Origin: Variovorax sp. Sphag1AA
Lineage (GTDB): Bacteria > Pseudomonadota > Gammaproteobacteria > Burkholderiales > Burkholderiaceae_C
NCBI RefSeq assembly: GCF_014192575.1
Contig: NZ_JACHYC010000006.1
Location: 372,001-436,000 of the forward strand
Length of the DNA stretch: 64,000 nt
Reading direction: 5' to 3'
The notes under the pieces were generated by a model. The model was given only the letters and a program-made list of their open reading frames with translations. It was not told where the DNA came from and did no database searches. A program made the position numbers and the translations under genes. Shown piece after piece: positions 1 through 8,884 of this stretch; the stretch's first letter is position 1, and every line of letters starts with the position of its first letter.

Positions 1-39
1 GGGCTGGCAGTCATAATTCCCGGCACAGCGCGATCCTCA

Positions 40-3000
40 ATGAACGACACGACGTCTTCCCCTTCACGTCTGCTCAAGGTCACCGCTGTCGCGGCGCGCT
101 GGCTGCTGGGTCTTCTCGTCGGTACATGGCTGCTGCTGGCGCTGTCAGTCGTTGTCCTACACGTCTGGATTGTGCCGCGAATCGGCGATTACCGTAGCGC
201 GCTCGAGGCGCAGGCCACACGCGCGATCGGCGTACCCGTGCGCATCGGCTCGATCGAGGCGCGATCGGGCAGCTTCTTTCCCACGGTCGAACTGCGTGAC
301 GTGGTGCTCGAAGATGTCCGCCAGCAGGAGGCCCTGCGACTCAAACGGGTAGTGGCAAGCGTGTCGCCGCGCTCCCTCTGGAACCTGAGCTTCGAGCAGC
401 TCTACATCGAGCAGCCGCAGGTCGACGTCCTGCGCGACGCCGACGGCAAGCTGCACATCGCGGGGCTCGAGATGACGACCCAGACCAGTGGAGGCGGCGA
501 CAGCGCCGACTGGTTCTTCGCGCAGCGCGAAGTCGTCGTGCAGGGCGGTACCGTGCGCTGGATCGACGAGGGTCGCAAGACCGAGCCGCTGCTGCTGACG
601 GACGTCCAGTTCGTGGCCCGCAACGGCGGTCGCAGGCACGGGATGCGCATCGACGCCACCCCGCCCGCTGGTTGGGGTCAGCGCTTCACGCTGCTCGGCG
701 ACTTCCGCCAGCCACTGCTCTCCGTGCGCAGTGGCAACTGGAAGTCCTGGAACGGCCAGCTCTTCGCCAATCTCCCCTATATCGACGTGACCCGGCTCGG
801 CCGCTACGTCGATCTCGATGCCCGGATCCGCGAAGGCAGCGGCGGCCTGCGCCTCTGGGCCGATGTCAAGGATGGGCAGCTTTCGGGTGCGGTAGCCGAT
901 CTTGCGCTGATGAAAGTCGACGCATCGCTCGCCAAGGACCTCCAGCCGCTGGTGCTTCGCAACGTCACTGGCCGCCTGGCCGGCCGGCTGGACGAGGGTA
1001 CCTTCGAGTTCTCGACCACCAACCTCCAGTTCGAGACCAATGACGGCATCCGCTGGCCGGGCGGCAACATCTGGCTCCAGCACTCGCCGGCGAAAGGCCG
1101 CGTGGCCGAACGCGGCGCCTACCGGGCCGACCGGCTCGATCTCGCAGCGCTGGCGCTGATCGCGGACCGGCTTCCGATCGGCGATGCGACTCGCAAGCTG
1201 ATCGATTCCTATGGCCTGCGCGGCCTCGTGGAGCGCATCGACGGCAACTGGCAGGGCTCGCCGGGTGCGCCGGACAAGTACCAGTTGCGCGGACGCGTGA
1301 GCAACTTCAGCGTGGCATCGCAGTCGGGCGAGCATGCCGAACCCGCGGCGGAGCCGACCCGTCCCGCCGCTGGCCGCAATGGTCAGCGCGCCGGCGCATC
1401 TCCTAGCGCTGCGAGCCCGACGGCCGCGGAGCTGCCTCGGCCGCCCGTCGGTGTTCCCGGCATACAGGGCGCGACGGTCGAATTCGACGCCAATCAGGCG
1501 GGCGGCAATGCCACGGCGTCGATCGCCAAGGGGTCGCTTGATTTTCCGGGCGTCTTCGAAGAGCCGGTGATCCCCATCGACCAGCTCTCGACGCAGCTCC
1601 AGTGGAAGATCGACGGCCAGGCGGTCCAGCTCCAGGTCTCGGGCCTGCGCTTTTCCAATGCCGACGCGGAAGGCGAGGCGACCGCGAGTTGGCGCACCAC
1701 CGATCCGGCCGTATCGCGCGGCGGCGGGCGCTTCCCGGGTGTGCTCGACCTTCAGGGCAAGCTCAGCCGCGCAGACGGCACACGCGTGTACCGCTACCTG
1801 CCGCTGGAAATTCCCAAGCACACGCGCGACTACGTGCGTGACGCGGTTACCAAGGGCACTGCGAGTTCAGTGGATTTCAGGGTCCGAGGCGACCTGTACG
1901 ACATGCCCTTCATGGACCCCAAGCACGGCGACTTCCGCATCGCCGCACGCGTGTCCGACGTGACCTATGCGTATGTGCCGTCTTCGCTCAGCAGCGTGAC
2001 GTGGCCTGCGCTCACCGGGCTGTCTGGTGAACTGGTCTTCGAACGCGCGGGCATGCTGGTGCGCAATGCGCGAGGTCGCCTCGTGGGCGCTTCGGGCGTC
2101 GAGGTCACGAAGGCCGAGGCACAGATCGCCGACATGTCGCACCATGCGCCGCTGCTCAAGGTCGATGCACAGGCCAAGGGGCCGCTGGGCGAGGTGCTGA
2201 AGGCGGGCGCACCGCTCACCGGGCCTGCGGAGTCGACGCTCGCCGCCATGCGCGCTACAGGCAATGCCGACTACAAGCTCAGGCTCGAGTTGCCTCTGGC
2301 GGCGATGGAGAAAACGAAGGTGCAGGCCAGCGTGGCGCTGCTCGACAACGAGGTCCAACTCGCGCCGGCGGCACCCTCGCTCATGCAGGCGCGCGGCACG
2401 CTCAACTTCACCGAAGCAGGCTTCTCGCTGACCGGATTGCAGGCCCGCGCGGCAGGCGGGGCGGTGCGCATCGAGGGAAGCGGCCGCTTCGGCGCATCAA
2501 GCGACATGACCTTCCGCGCGCAGGGCACCGCGACCGCAGAAGGCCTGCGGGCGACGCGCGAGGTCGACTGGCTTGCGCGCCTTGCGAAGAACGTCTCCGG
2601 CAGCGCCGCCTACACCGCCAACCTCTCGTTCCGCGATGGCACGCCCGAGTTCCTGGTCATCAGCAGCCTGCAGGGGCTCGGTCTGCAGTTGCCGCATCCG
2701 CTGACCAAGACGGCCGATGAATCGATGCCCTTGCGCGTAGAGAAGAAGGTGCTGTCGCGCGAGAACCGGTCGGGCGCGAAGCCGGTGGTGATCGACCAGA
2801 TCTCCGCTGAACTCGGCCGCGCGGTCTCGGCGACCTACGTGCGCGACATCTCCGGCGATGACGCGCGCGTGCTGCGCGGCGGCATCGGCGTGGGGCTGGC
2901 CGCAGGCGAATCGGCGGCGGCGCCGGAGCGTGGCGTGTTCGCGAACCTGCGATTCGAGCGCCTGGACATTGCGGCATGGCAGGCGCTCTTCGGCGAAGCC

Positions 3001-4191
3001 ACTGGCAGTTCAGGCAACAAGGCGGCAGCGGACGCCGGCGGCGATGCATCGGACGACTTCCTGCCGACGCTCATCGCGTTGCGCGCCCAGGAACTCGCCT
3101 TTGGCGGCCGCACGCTCCACAACGTGGTGCTCGGCGGCACGCGGGACGGCCCCGTCTGGCGGGCCAACATCGATGCGACCGAACTCAGCGGCTATGCGGA
3201 ATACCGGCACGCACAGGCGGGTCGCCTGTACGCGCGACTGGCGCGTCTCAAGATCGCGCGCTCCGAGGCCACCGCGGTCGAATCGCTGCTCGACGAGCAA
3301 CCGAGCACCCTGCCGGCGCTCGACATCGTGGTCGATGACTTCGAGCTCTTCGGGCATCGGCTCGGTCGTGCCGAGATCGATGCAGTCAACCGCGGCGGCC
3401 TTGGGCGCGAATGGCGCCTCAACCGGCTCGCGATGATCAATCCCGACGCGACCTTCACCGCGCAGGGCAGTTGGGCGGCGGCGCCGGGCGCGTCCAGCTC
3501 AGGCCGCGACGCGCGCCGCACCAGCATGGACTTCAAGCTCGACATCGCCGACGCCGGTGCGCTGCTCGGCCGCTTCGGCATGAAGGACGTGGTGCGCCGC
3601 GGCCGCGGCCGGCTGGAAGGCGATGTGAGCTGGAATGGCTCGCCCTTCTCGCTCGACTCGCCGAGCCTTGCGGGGCAGTTGCAGATCAACGTCGAGTCGG
3701 GGCAGTTCCTCAAGGCCGATCCGGGGATTGCCAAGCTGCTCGGCGTGCTCAGCCTGCAGGCCCTGCCGAGACGCCTCACGCTCGACTTCCGCGATGTGTT
3801 CAGCGAGGGCTTCGCCTTCGATTTCCTGCGTGGCGATGTGAAGATCGACCAGGGTGTAGCCTCCACCAACAATCTGCAGATGAAGGGCGTCAACGCGGCC
3901 GTGCTGATGGATGGCTCCGCGGACTTCGCGCACGAGACGCAGAGCCTGCGCGTCGTGGTCGTGCCCGAGATCAACGCCGGCACCGCGGCGCTCGTGGCCA
4001 CCGCGATCAATCCGGCGATCGGCCTTGGCACTTTCCTTGCGCAGATGGTGCTGAGCAGGCCGCTGGTCGCGGCCGCCACGCAGGAGTTCAAGATCGACGG
4101 CACCTGGACCGATCCGAAGATCACCCGGGTGCCGCGCCGGCTGGCGTCCGAGGCGGCGGGTTCGCCCACCGCACCGGCCACGACGCGATGA
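40..4191 (+). CDS. yhdP: YhdP-family (TIGR02099) AsmA-superfamily envelope protein
   Basis: This is a 1383-residue protein with one N-terminal membrane anchor (about residues 21-45, WLLGLLVGTW onward) and a very long periplasmic part. The rest is rich in short beta-strand repeats and has an AsmA-like C-terminal segment (about 1150-1340). This matches the YhdP/DUF3971 family; E. coli YhdP is somewhat shorter (about 1270 residues). In enterobacteria YhdP and its AsmA-like relatives help move phospholipid between inner and outer membrane, and that role is transferred by family only. A Gly/Pro/Ala-rich stretch near residues 430-475 looks like a disordered insert. The start follows only 39 bases of visible upstream sequence, so its promoter lies outside. 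A strong AGGAGAAGGAG right after the stop serves the next gene, so the two are probably cotranscribed. Confidence 0.9.
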   Translation: MNDTTSSPSRLLKVTAVAARWLLGLLVGTWLLLALSVVVLHVWIVPRIGDYRSALEAQATRAIGVPVRIGSIEARSGSFFPTVELRDVVLEDVRQQEALRLKRVVASVSPRSLWNLSFEQLYIEQPQVDVLRDADGKLHIAGLEMTTQTSGGGDSADWFFAQREVVVQGGTVRWIDEGRKTEPLLLTDVQFVARNGGRRHGMRIDATPPAGWGQRFTLLGDFRQPLLSVRSGNWKSWNGQLFANLPYIDVTRLGRYVDLDARIREGSGGLRLWADVKDGQLSGAVADLALMKVDASLAKDLQPLVLRNVTGRLAGRLDEGTFEFSTTNLQFETNDGIRWPGGNIWLQHSPAKGRVAERGAYRADRLDLAALALIADRLPIGDATRKLIDSYGLRGLVERIDGNWQGSPGAPDKYQLRGRVSNFSVASQSGEHAEPAAEPTRPAAGRNGQRAGASPSAASPTAAELPRPPVGVPGIQGATVEFDANQAGGNATASIAKGSLDFPGVFEEPVIPIDQLSTQLQWKIDGQAVQLQVSGLRFSNADAEGEATASWRTTDPAVSRGGGRFPGVLDLQGKLSRADGTRVYRYLPLEIPKHTRDYVRDAVTKGTASSVDFRVRGDLYDMPFMDPKHGDFRIAARVSDVTYAYVPSSLSSVTWPALTGLSGELVFERAGMLVRNARGRLVGASGVEVTKAEAQIADMSHHAPLLKVDAQAKGPLGEVLKAGAPLTGPAESTLAAMRATGNADYKLRLELPLAAMEKTKVQASVALLDNEVQLAPAAPSLMQARGTLNFTEAGFSLTGLQARAAGGAVRIEGSGRFGASSDMTFRAQGTATAEGLRATREVDWLARLAKNVSGSAAYTANLSFRDGTPEFLVISSLQGLGLQLPHPLTKTADESMPLRVEKKVLSRENRSGAKPVVIDQISAELGRAVSATYVRDISGDDARVLRGGIGVGLAAGESAAAPERGVFANLRFERLDIAAWQALFGEATGSSGNKAAADAGGDASDDFLPTLIALRAQELAFGGRTLHNVVLGGTRDGPVWRANIDATELSGYAEYRHAQAGRLYARLARLKIARSEATAVESLLDEQPSTLPALDIVVDDFELFGHRLGRAEIDAVNRGGLGREWRLNRLAMINPDATFTAQGSWAAAPGASSSGRDARRTSMDFKLDIADAGALLGRFGMKDVVRRGRGRLEGDVSWNGSPFSLDSPSLAGQLQINVESGQFLKADPGIAKLLGVLSLQALPRRLTLDFRDVFSEGFAFDFLRGDVKIDQGVASTNNLQMKGVNAAVLMDGSADFAHETQSLRVVVVPEINAGTAALVATAINPAIGLGTFLAQMVLSRPLVAAATQEFKIDGTWTDPKITRVPRRLASEAAGSPTAPATTR

Positions 4192-4210
4192 GGAGAAGGA
4201 GTCACCGCAC

Positions 4211-5026
4211 ATGAAAGTCGCTGCAATCCAGATGGTTTCGGCCATCGAGCGCGAGGTCAATCTCGCACGCGCCCATGCACTGTTGGCCGACGCCGCAGAG
4301 GCGGGCGCCGAACTCGCCGTGCTGCCCGAGTACTTCTGCATGATGGGCGCGCGCGATACCGACAAGCTCGGGCTGCGCGAGACTGCCGGCACGGGCACGG
4401 TGCAGAACTTCCTGGCCGATGCCGCGCGCGAATTCGGCCTGTGGATCGTCGGCGGCACACTGCCGCTGGAGACCGACGACGACAACCATGTGTTCAACAG
4501 CTCGCTCGTGTATTCGCCCGACGGCGCGTGCGTGGCGCGCTACGACAAGATCCATCTCTTCTATTTCGACAACGGCCGAGAGCGCTACGACGAGCGTCGC
4601 GTGATCGCGCCGGGCAGCAGGCCGATGCTGTTCGACCTGCCGTCACGCGACGGCCACCGATGGCGCGTGGGCATGAGCGTCTGCTATGACCTGCGCTTCC
4701 CTGAGCTCTACCGGGCGCTCGCACGCGAGGGCGCGGAGCTGATGCTCGTGCCCAGCGCCTTCACGCGCACCACCGGCGCTGCCCACTGGGAAGTGCTGCT
4801 GCGCGCACGTGCGATCGAGAACCTCGCCTGGGTGGTGGCGCCCGCGCAGGGTGGCAAGCACGAGAACGGCCGGCAGACGTGGGGCCAGTCGATGGTGGTC
4901 GACCCATGGGGTACGGTCGTCGCGCAGCAGGCGGTGGATGAAGCCGTGGTGCTGTTCGATCTCGATGCGCAGCAGGTCGAGCGCGCGCGCGGCCAGTTGC
5001 CTGCCTTGTCTCATTGCGTTCTCTGA
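4211..5026 (+). CDS. Carbon-nitrogen hydrolase, Nit1/deaminated-glutathione amidase type
   Basis: This is a 271-residue nitrilase-superfamily amidase. The catalytic triad is visible: Glu40 (VLPEYF), Lys113 (RYDKIHLF) and Cys158 (SVCYDLRFPELY). The CYDLRFPE signature is typical of the Nit1/YbeM branch, whose members repair deaminated glutathione, so cytosolic metabolite repair is the likely role. Substrate cannot be decided from sequence. It follows yhdP by 19 bases with a strong Shine-Dalgarno (AGGAGAAGGAG). The yhdP-amidase order is common in betaproteobacteria. Its 3' end may overlap the start of the next gene by 13 bases. Confidence 0.9.
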   Translation: MKVAAIQMVSAIEREVNLARAHALLADAAEAGAELAVLPEYFCMMGARDTDKLGLRETAGTGTVQNFLADAAREFGLWIVGGTLPLETDDDNHVFNSSLVYSPDGACVARYDKIHLFYFDNGRERYDERRVIAPGSRPMLFDLPSRDGHRWRVGMSVCYDLRFPELYRALAREGAELMLVPSAFTRTTGAAHWEVLLRARAIENLAWVVAPAQGGKHENGRQTWGQSMVVDPWGTVVAQQAVDEAVVLFDLDAQQVERARGQLPALSHCVL

Positions 5027-7104
5027 ACCAAGCCAGTCCGGTGTCTGCGCCCACCCTGCCCGTTGCCCGCGCGCTGCGGCCCGCTTTTGCGCGGCTGCGC
5101 TTTCTGCGCTCCGTGTGGCGGCGGTGGTTCCTGTGGGTGCTGCTGGCGATCCTCGTGCTGGCGCTGCTGGTGACGGTGGTCTGGCTCGCGGGCCGGCATG
5201 AGATCGAGCAGACCCAGTCGGTGCTGGAGCGCGACACCGCTGACGCCGTGGCGGACCTTCGCAGCGACCTGCAGCGCAATGCGCAGACGCTTCGCGCCTC
5301 GCTCGCGGGCGGCGCCAATACCGAGCAGTGGGAAACGCGCGCCACGGCGCTTCTGCGCGAGCACCGCGAATGGCTGCGGCTTGAATGGCTCGATCCGTTG
5401 ATGCACACGCTTGCCGCGGCGGACACGCCGTATCGCCGCCGCATCTTCGACGACCAGCACCGATCGGAAAGCTTTCCTGACGTTTCCCTCGCCTGCGTCA
5501 CCGCGCGCAAGCTCGGCGGCCCCGCGTTCTCGCCAAGCCACTACATGTCGATCGCGCAGGGCAGCGGCCTCGAGGTCATGGAGATGTGCCTGCCGATCGA
5601 GGGCGGCGGCTACCTGGTGGCCGCCTACTCGCTGCGCGACATCCTGATCGAACTCGTCGCGCCGACGTTGAGCCGGGGCCAGGAAGTCGCCTTCACCGAG
5701 ATCGATGGCACGCGCCTCGTCGCGATCGGTGCACAGCGGCGCATGGGCACGCGCGTCTTCACCGCACAGCAAATGATCGATCTGCCCGGCGCACCGGTGA
5801 TGCTGCGTGTCGACGGCTGGCGCGCGGTGCCGGACCTCTTCCCGAACGTGCTCACCGCGCTGGTCACCGGGATATCGATCGCGCTGGTCTCGGTGCTGGT
5901 GCTCCTGGCGCGCGACACGCGGCGCCGCCAGCGCGCCGAGGACGACCTCGCCGATGCGCTCGCCTTCCGCAAGGCGATGGAGGACTCGGTCATCACCGGC
6001 CTGCGTGCGCGCGACCTGCAGGGGCGCATCACCTACGTGAATCCGGCGTTCTGCGAAATGGTCGGATTCACCGCCGACGAGCTCATGAAGAGCGATCGAG
6101 AGGCGCCCTACTGGCCGACAGAGCTCGCCCACGAATACCAGCATCGGCAGGCCGTGCGTTTGGCCGGCGCGATGCCGCCGCGTGAAGGCTTCGAGTCGGT
6201 CTTCATGCACAAGGATGGCAGCCGCTTTCCGGTATTGATCTTCGAGGCGCCGCTCATCAACGCCCATGGTTTCCAGACCGGCTGGATGAGCGCCTTCATC
6301 GACATCAGCGAGCAGCGCCGCATCGAGGAGCTTTCCCGTGCGAGCCAGGAACGACTGCAGGCCAGCGCGCGGCTTGCCACCGTCGGCGAGATGGCATCGC
6401 TGCTCAGCCACGAACTGACGCAGCCGCTCGCGGCCATCGCAAGCTACGCGACCGGTTCGCTGAACCTGCTACAGGCCAAGGGCCCGTCGGGCGACAGCGA
6501 CCACGACGATGTCGCGATGGCGGTGCGCCGCATCGCCGAGCAGGCTGATCGTGCGGGGCAGGTGATCCGCAGCGTGCACGACTTCGTGCGGCGGCGCGAC
6601 CGCACGCGCGAGGCGGTCGCGCCGCAGGCGCTTGTCGATGCGGTGCTGCCGCTGGTGCGGCTGCAGGCGCGCAAGCTCGGCGTGGACGTCGAGGTCGTGC
6701 TCGACGAGCGTCTGCCGATGGTCTATTGCGATCGCACGCTGGTCGAGCAGGTGCTGCTCAATCTCGCGCGCAACGGTATGCAGGCGATGGATGTGCCTGA
6801 GCTGGCCGATCGCGTGTTGCGCATCAAGGTCGTTCGCGCGGGCGCGATCGGTCGCGGCGCCGAGGCGAACTCGGCGGCCGATGCGCGCCGCTGGCTGGAG
6901 TTCTCGGTGACAGACTTTGGCGCCGGCATTGGCGACGATGTGGCGGCGCGGCTCTTCACGCCTTTCTTCACCACGCGCTCGGACGGTATGGGGCTGGGCT
7001 TGAGCCTGTGCCGCACCGTGGTCGAGCAGCATGGTGGCGTGCTGATCTTCGAGCCGCAGCATCCGCGCGGCACGGTCTTCCGTTTCACGCTTCCAGTGAA
7101 ATGA
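5014..7104 (+). CDS. PAS-domain sensor histidine kinase (FixL/DctB-like)
   Basis: This is a 696-residue membrane sensor kinase. Transmembrane helices at about 39-60 and 279-300 flank a periplasmic sensor region of roughly 215 residues. A PAS domain follows (about 318-430), then a HisKA domain with phospho-acceptor His466 in SHELTQPLAAIA, and a HATPase_c domain with NLARNGMQAM, DFGAGIG and a GMGLGLSLCR G-box. The SHELTQPL context is typical of FixL/TodS/DctB kinases. The start is uncertain: TTG at 5014 overlaps the amidase gene, and an in-frame GTG at 5041 also works; neither has a clear Shine-Dalgarno. The cognate regulator follows after a hairpin repeat. The sensed signal is unknown, and no oxygenase or dicarboxylate transporter is nearby to suggest one. 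Confidence 0.88.
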   Translation: MRSLNQASPVSAPTLPVARALRPAFARLRFLRSVWRRWFLWVLLAILVLALLVTVVWLAGRHEIEQTQSVLERDTADAVADLRSDLQRNAQTLRASLAGGANTEQWETRATALLREHREWLRLEWLDPLMHTLAAADTPYRRRIFDDQHRSESFPDVSLACVTARKLGGPAFSPSHYMSIAQGSGLEVMEMCLPIEGGGYLVAAYSLRDILIELVAPTLSRGQEVAFTEIDGTRLVAIGAQRRMGTRVFTAQQMIDLPGAPVMLRVDGWRAVPDLFPNVLTALVTGISIALVSVLVLLARDTRRRQRAEDDLADALAFRKAMEDSVITGLRARDLQGRITYVNPAFCEMVGFTADELMKSDREAPYWPTELAHEYQHRQAVRLAGAMPPREGFESVFMHKDGSRFPVLIFEAPLINAHGFQTGWMSAFIDISEQRRIEELSRASQERLQASARLATVGEMASLLSHELTQPLAAIASYATGSLNLLQAKGPSGDSDHDDVAMAVRRIAEQADRAGQVIRSVHDFVRRRDRTREAVAPQALVDAVLPLVRLQARKLGVDVEVVLDERLPMVYCDRTLVEQVLLNLARNGMQAMDVPELADRVLRIKVVRAGAIGRGAEANSAADARRWLEFSVTDFGAGIGDDVAARLFTPFFTTRSDGMGLGLSLCRTVVEQHGGVLIFEPQHPRGTVFRFTLPVK

Positions 7105-7147
7105 TGTTCACCCCCATGCGCCTTCGGCGCTCCCCCTCTCCGGGGGC

Positions 7148-7184
7148 GCACCCAGCGGCCCGGCAAAGCCGGTTCCGCGGGTGC
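7148..7184 (+). repeat. Interspersed intergenic hairpin repeat, copy 1
   Basis: The stem reads GCACCC-A-GCGG-C-CCGGC, loop AAA, then GCCGG-TT-CCGC-GGGTGC. It is about 15 paired bases interrupted by a bulged A and a C/TT internal loop. A second small hairpin (CCCCC..CCGGGGG) lies just upstream at about 7130-7146. The copy sits between the histidine kinase and response regulator genes. Its core is shared with copies at 47340-47376 and, inverted, 52793-52834. Confidence 0.8.
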
Positions 7185-7221
7185 CCTGGCCTTCGTTGCG
7201 CTCGTTGAAACTGCCCTTTCT

Positions 7222-7848
7222 ATGCAACCTCTGATCGATGCCTTGATCTTCATCGTCGACGACGATGCGAGCGTGCGCGAGGCGCTGGCCTGGCTGCTGC
7301 GTTCGCGTCGTCTTGCGAGCGAGAGTTTTCCGAGTGCGGAGGCCTTCGAGGCGCGTCTGGCCGAAGAGCCGCTGCGCGCCCAGCCCCATTGCCTGCTGCT
7401 CGACGTTCGCATGCCCGGCACCAGCGGGCTGGTCCTGTTCGACCGCCTCGCCGAGCGCGGCCTTCTGGAGACGCTGCCGGTCATCTTCCTGACCGGCCAT
7501 GCCGATGTACCGACGGCAGTGGATGCGGTGAAGCGCGGCGCCTTCGATTTTTGCGAGAAGCCGTTTTCCGACAACGCACTGGTGGATCGCATCGAGCATG
7601 CGCTTGGCGCGTCGGTGCGCGCCATCGACGCGCAGCGTACGCGTCAGGTGCTGAAGCGGCGCGTCGACGAGCTCACCGATCGCGAGCGTGACGTGATGAA
7701 CTGCGTGATCGAGGGATTGCCCAACAAGCTGATTGCCGATCAGCTCTCGATCAGCGTGCGCACGGTGGAGGTCCACCGCGCGCGCGTGTTCGAGAAGATG
7801 GAAGTGAAGTCGGCCGTCGAACTGGCCAACTTACTCAGGGGGATTTGA
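7222..7848 (+). CDS. FixJ-family response regulator (receiver + LuxR HTH)
   Basis: This is a 208-residue two-domain regulator. The receiver (about 8-125) has the acidic pocket IVDDD, phospho-acceptor Asp61 (LLLDVRMPG), a conserved Thr (FLTGHAD) and Lys (CEKPF). The C-terminal LuxR/GerE helix-turn-helix (about 150-205) begins LTDRERDVMNCVIEG and contains SVRTVEVHRARV. It lies 117 bases after the histidine kinase in the same orientation and is almost certainly its partner. Target genes are not evident. It is convergent with the OmpA-family gene. Confidence 0.92.
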   Translation: MQPLIDALIFIVDDDASVREALAWLLRSRRLASESFPSAEAFEARLAEEPLRAQPHCLLLDVRMPGTSGLVLFDRLAERGLLETLPVIFLTGHADVPTAVDAVKRGAFDFCEKPFSDNALVDRIEHALGASVRAIDAQRTRQVLKRRVDELTDRERDVMNCVIEGLPNKLIADQLSISVRTVEVHRARVFEKMEVKSAVELANLLRGI

Positions 7849-7861
7849 CGCCGAGGCTTGC

Positions 7862-8521
7862 TCAGCCTTGCGCCTGGCGCTCGCCTACGTAGATTTCGAC
7901 CCGGCGATTCTGGGCGCGGCCTGCGGGGGTGCTGTTGTCGGCAACCGGTTCGCGCGAGCCGCGGCCATCGATCTTGAAGGCCGTTGCTGACACGCCGCGC
8001 GACACGAGGTAGTCGCGCGTGGCGGCTGCACGCTGGATCGACAGCGGATCGTTGATCGCATCGGTGCCGGTGCTGTCGGTGTGGCCGACGATGCGGACCT
8101 CGGCGTTCGGGTTGTTGCGCAGGCCTTGCGCGAACTGGTCGAGGATCGGCGAGAAGTTCGGCTTGATCACCGAGCGGCCGACGTCGAAGGAGATGTCACT
8201 CGGAATCGCGAGCTTGAGCTCGTTGTTCTGCGTCTGCGTCACGGCGACGCCGGTGCCGCGCGTGGCGGCTTCCATCTGGCGCTTCTGGTTTTCCATGCGC
8301 TGCGACCACAGGTAGCCGCCGCCCGCGCCCGCCAGCGCGCCGATCGCTGCGCCGGTGCCGGCACTGTGGCCCGTGGCGGAGCCAATCGCTGCGCCCGCCA
8401 GTGCGCCGATGCCGGCGCCGATGCCCGTGGTCTGGGCGGTGCTCTTCTGCGATTCGCTCATGTCCGCGCAGCCTGCGAGCACGTAAACCGCGGCGCAGGT
8501 GGCAAGTACGATTTTTTTCAT
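7862..8521 (-). CDS. OmpA-family lipoprotein with glycine-zipper segment
   Basis: This is a 219-residue predicted outer-membrane lipoprotein. It has a signal peptide with lipobox LAGC and a glycine-zipper region (about 33-70: repeated GAGIGALAG and GAAIGALAG). A C-terminal OmpA/MotB peptidoglycan-binding domain (about 105-215) includes VGHTDSTG, the LSIQRAAATRDYL helix and NRRVEIYV. Such proteins tie the outer membrane to peptidoglycan. The start is well supported by AGGAAGGA just upstream of the ATG. It stands alone, and about 200 bases of non-coding DNA lie upstream. Confidence 0.9.
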   Translation of the reverse strand: MKKIVLATCAAVYVLAGCADMSESQKSTAQTTGIGAGIGALAGAAIGSATGHSAGTGAAIGALAGAGGGYLWSQRMENQKRQMEAATRGTGVAVTQTQNNELKLAIPSDISFDVGRSVIKPNFSPILDQFAQGLRNNPNAEVRIVGHTDSTGTDAINDPLSIQRAAATRDYLVSRGVSATAFKIDGRGSREPVADNSTPAGRAQNRRVEIYVGERQAQG

Positions 8522-8725
8522 TGGAGTCCTTCCTTTGGATGATGGAAAAAGGCCGGTCGATTATCCGGAGCGCGCAGCAGCTTCAGGCCCTGGTTGCGGT
8601 TTCCGTATGTAACGCTTCGCCCAGATCGATTGCCCGGATGCCGCATAAAGACTGACAACTCTGCTATTGAAAATGTAGCGAGCGGCGTCCACGCCGACAT
8701 GTCCATGCGGCATCGAACGACAGCT

Positions 8726-8884
8726 TCAGTCGCGTGATGGCGGCTCGTCGCGCGCGGGTGCACCGCTTGCCGACGGCTCGTCGTCCTTGAGCTCGCCACG
8801 CTTGCGCCCCGAGAACATGGTCCACCAGATGATGAGGATGAACACGAGGCCAGCGGCAAGGGCTTCAAGCAAAATCAGACCCAT
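8726..8884 (-). CDS. Small (52 aa) single-pass membrane protein, hypothetical
   Basis: This short gene starts MGLILLEALA, continues with a hydrophobic helix to about residue 24 (LVFILIIWWTMF), and ends in a charged, Pro/Ser-rich tail (GRKRGELKDDEPSA). The hydrophobic helix followed by positive charges predicts a cytoplasmic tail. I recall similar small proteins (WWTMFSGRKRGE) annotated as hypothetical in Comamonadaceae but cannot check this. Its ATG (8884-8882) overlaps the ATG of mltA (8883-8885) on the opposite strand. Its possible Shine-Dalgarno (GGAG) therefore lies inside mltA. Function unknown. Confidence 0.65.
   Translation of the reverse strand: MGLILLEALAAGLVFILIIWWTMFSGRKRGELKDDEPSASGAPARDEPPSRD

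Noticed and set aside
8638..8713. ATGCCGCAT / ATGCGGCAT inverted pair and a small GGCGT-ACGCC stem in the gap before the OmpA-family gene
   Set aside because: Short, widely spaced and expected by chance in GC-rich DNA; no positional logic for a terminator or operator beyond a weak fit to the small gene's 3' end.
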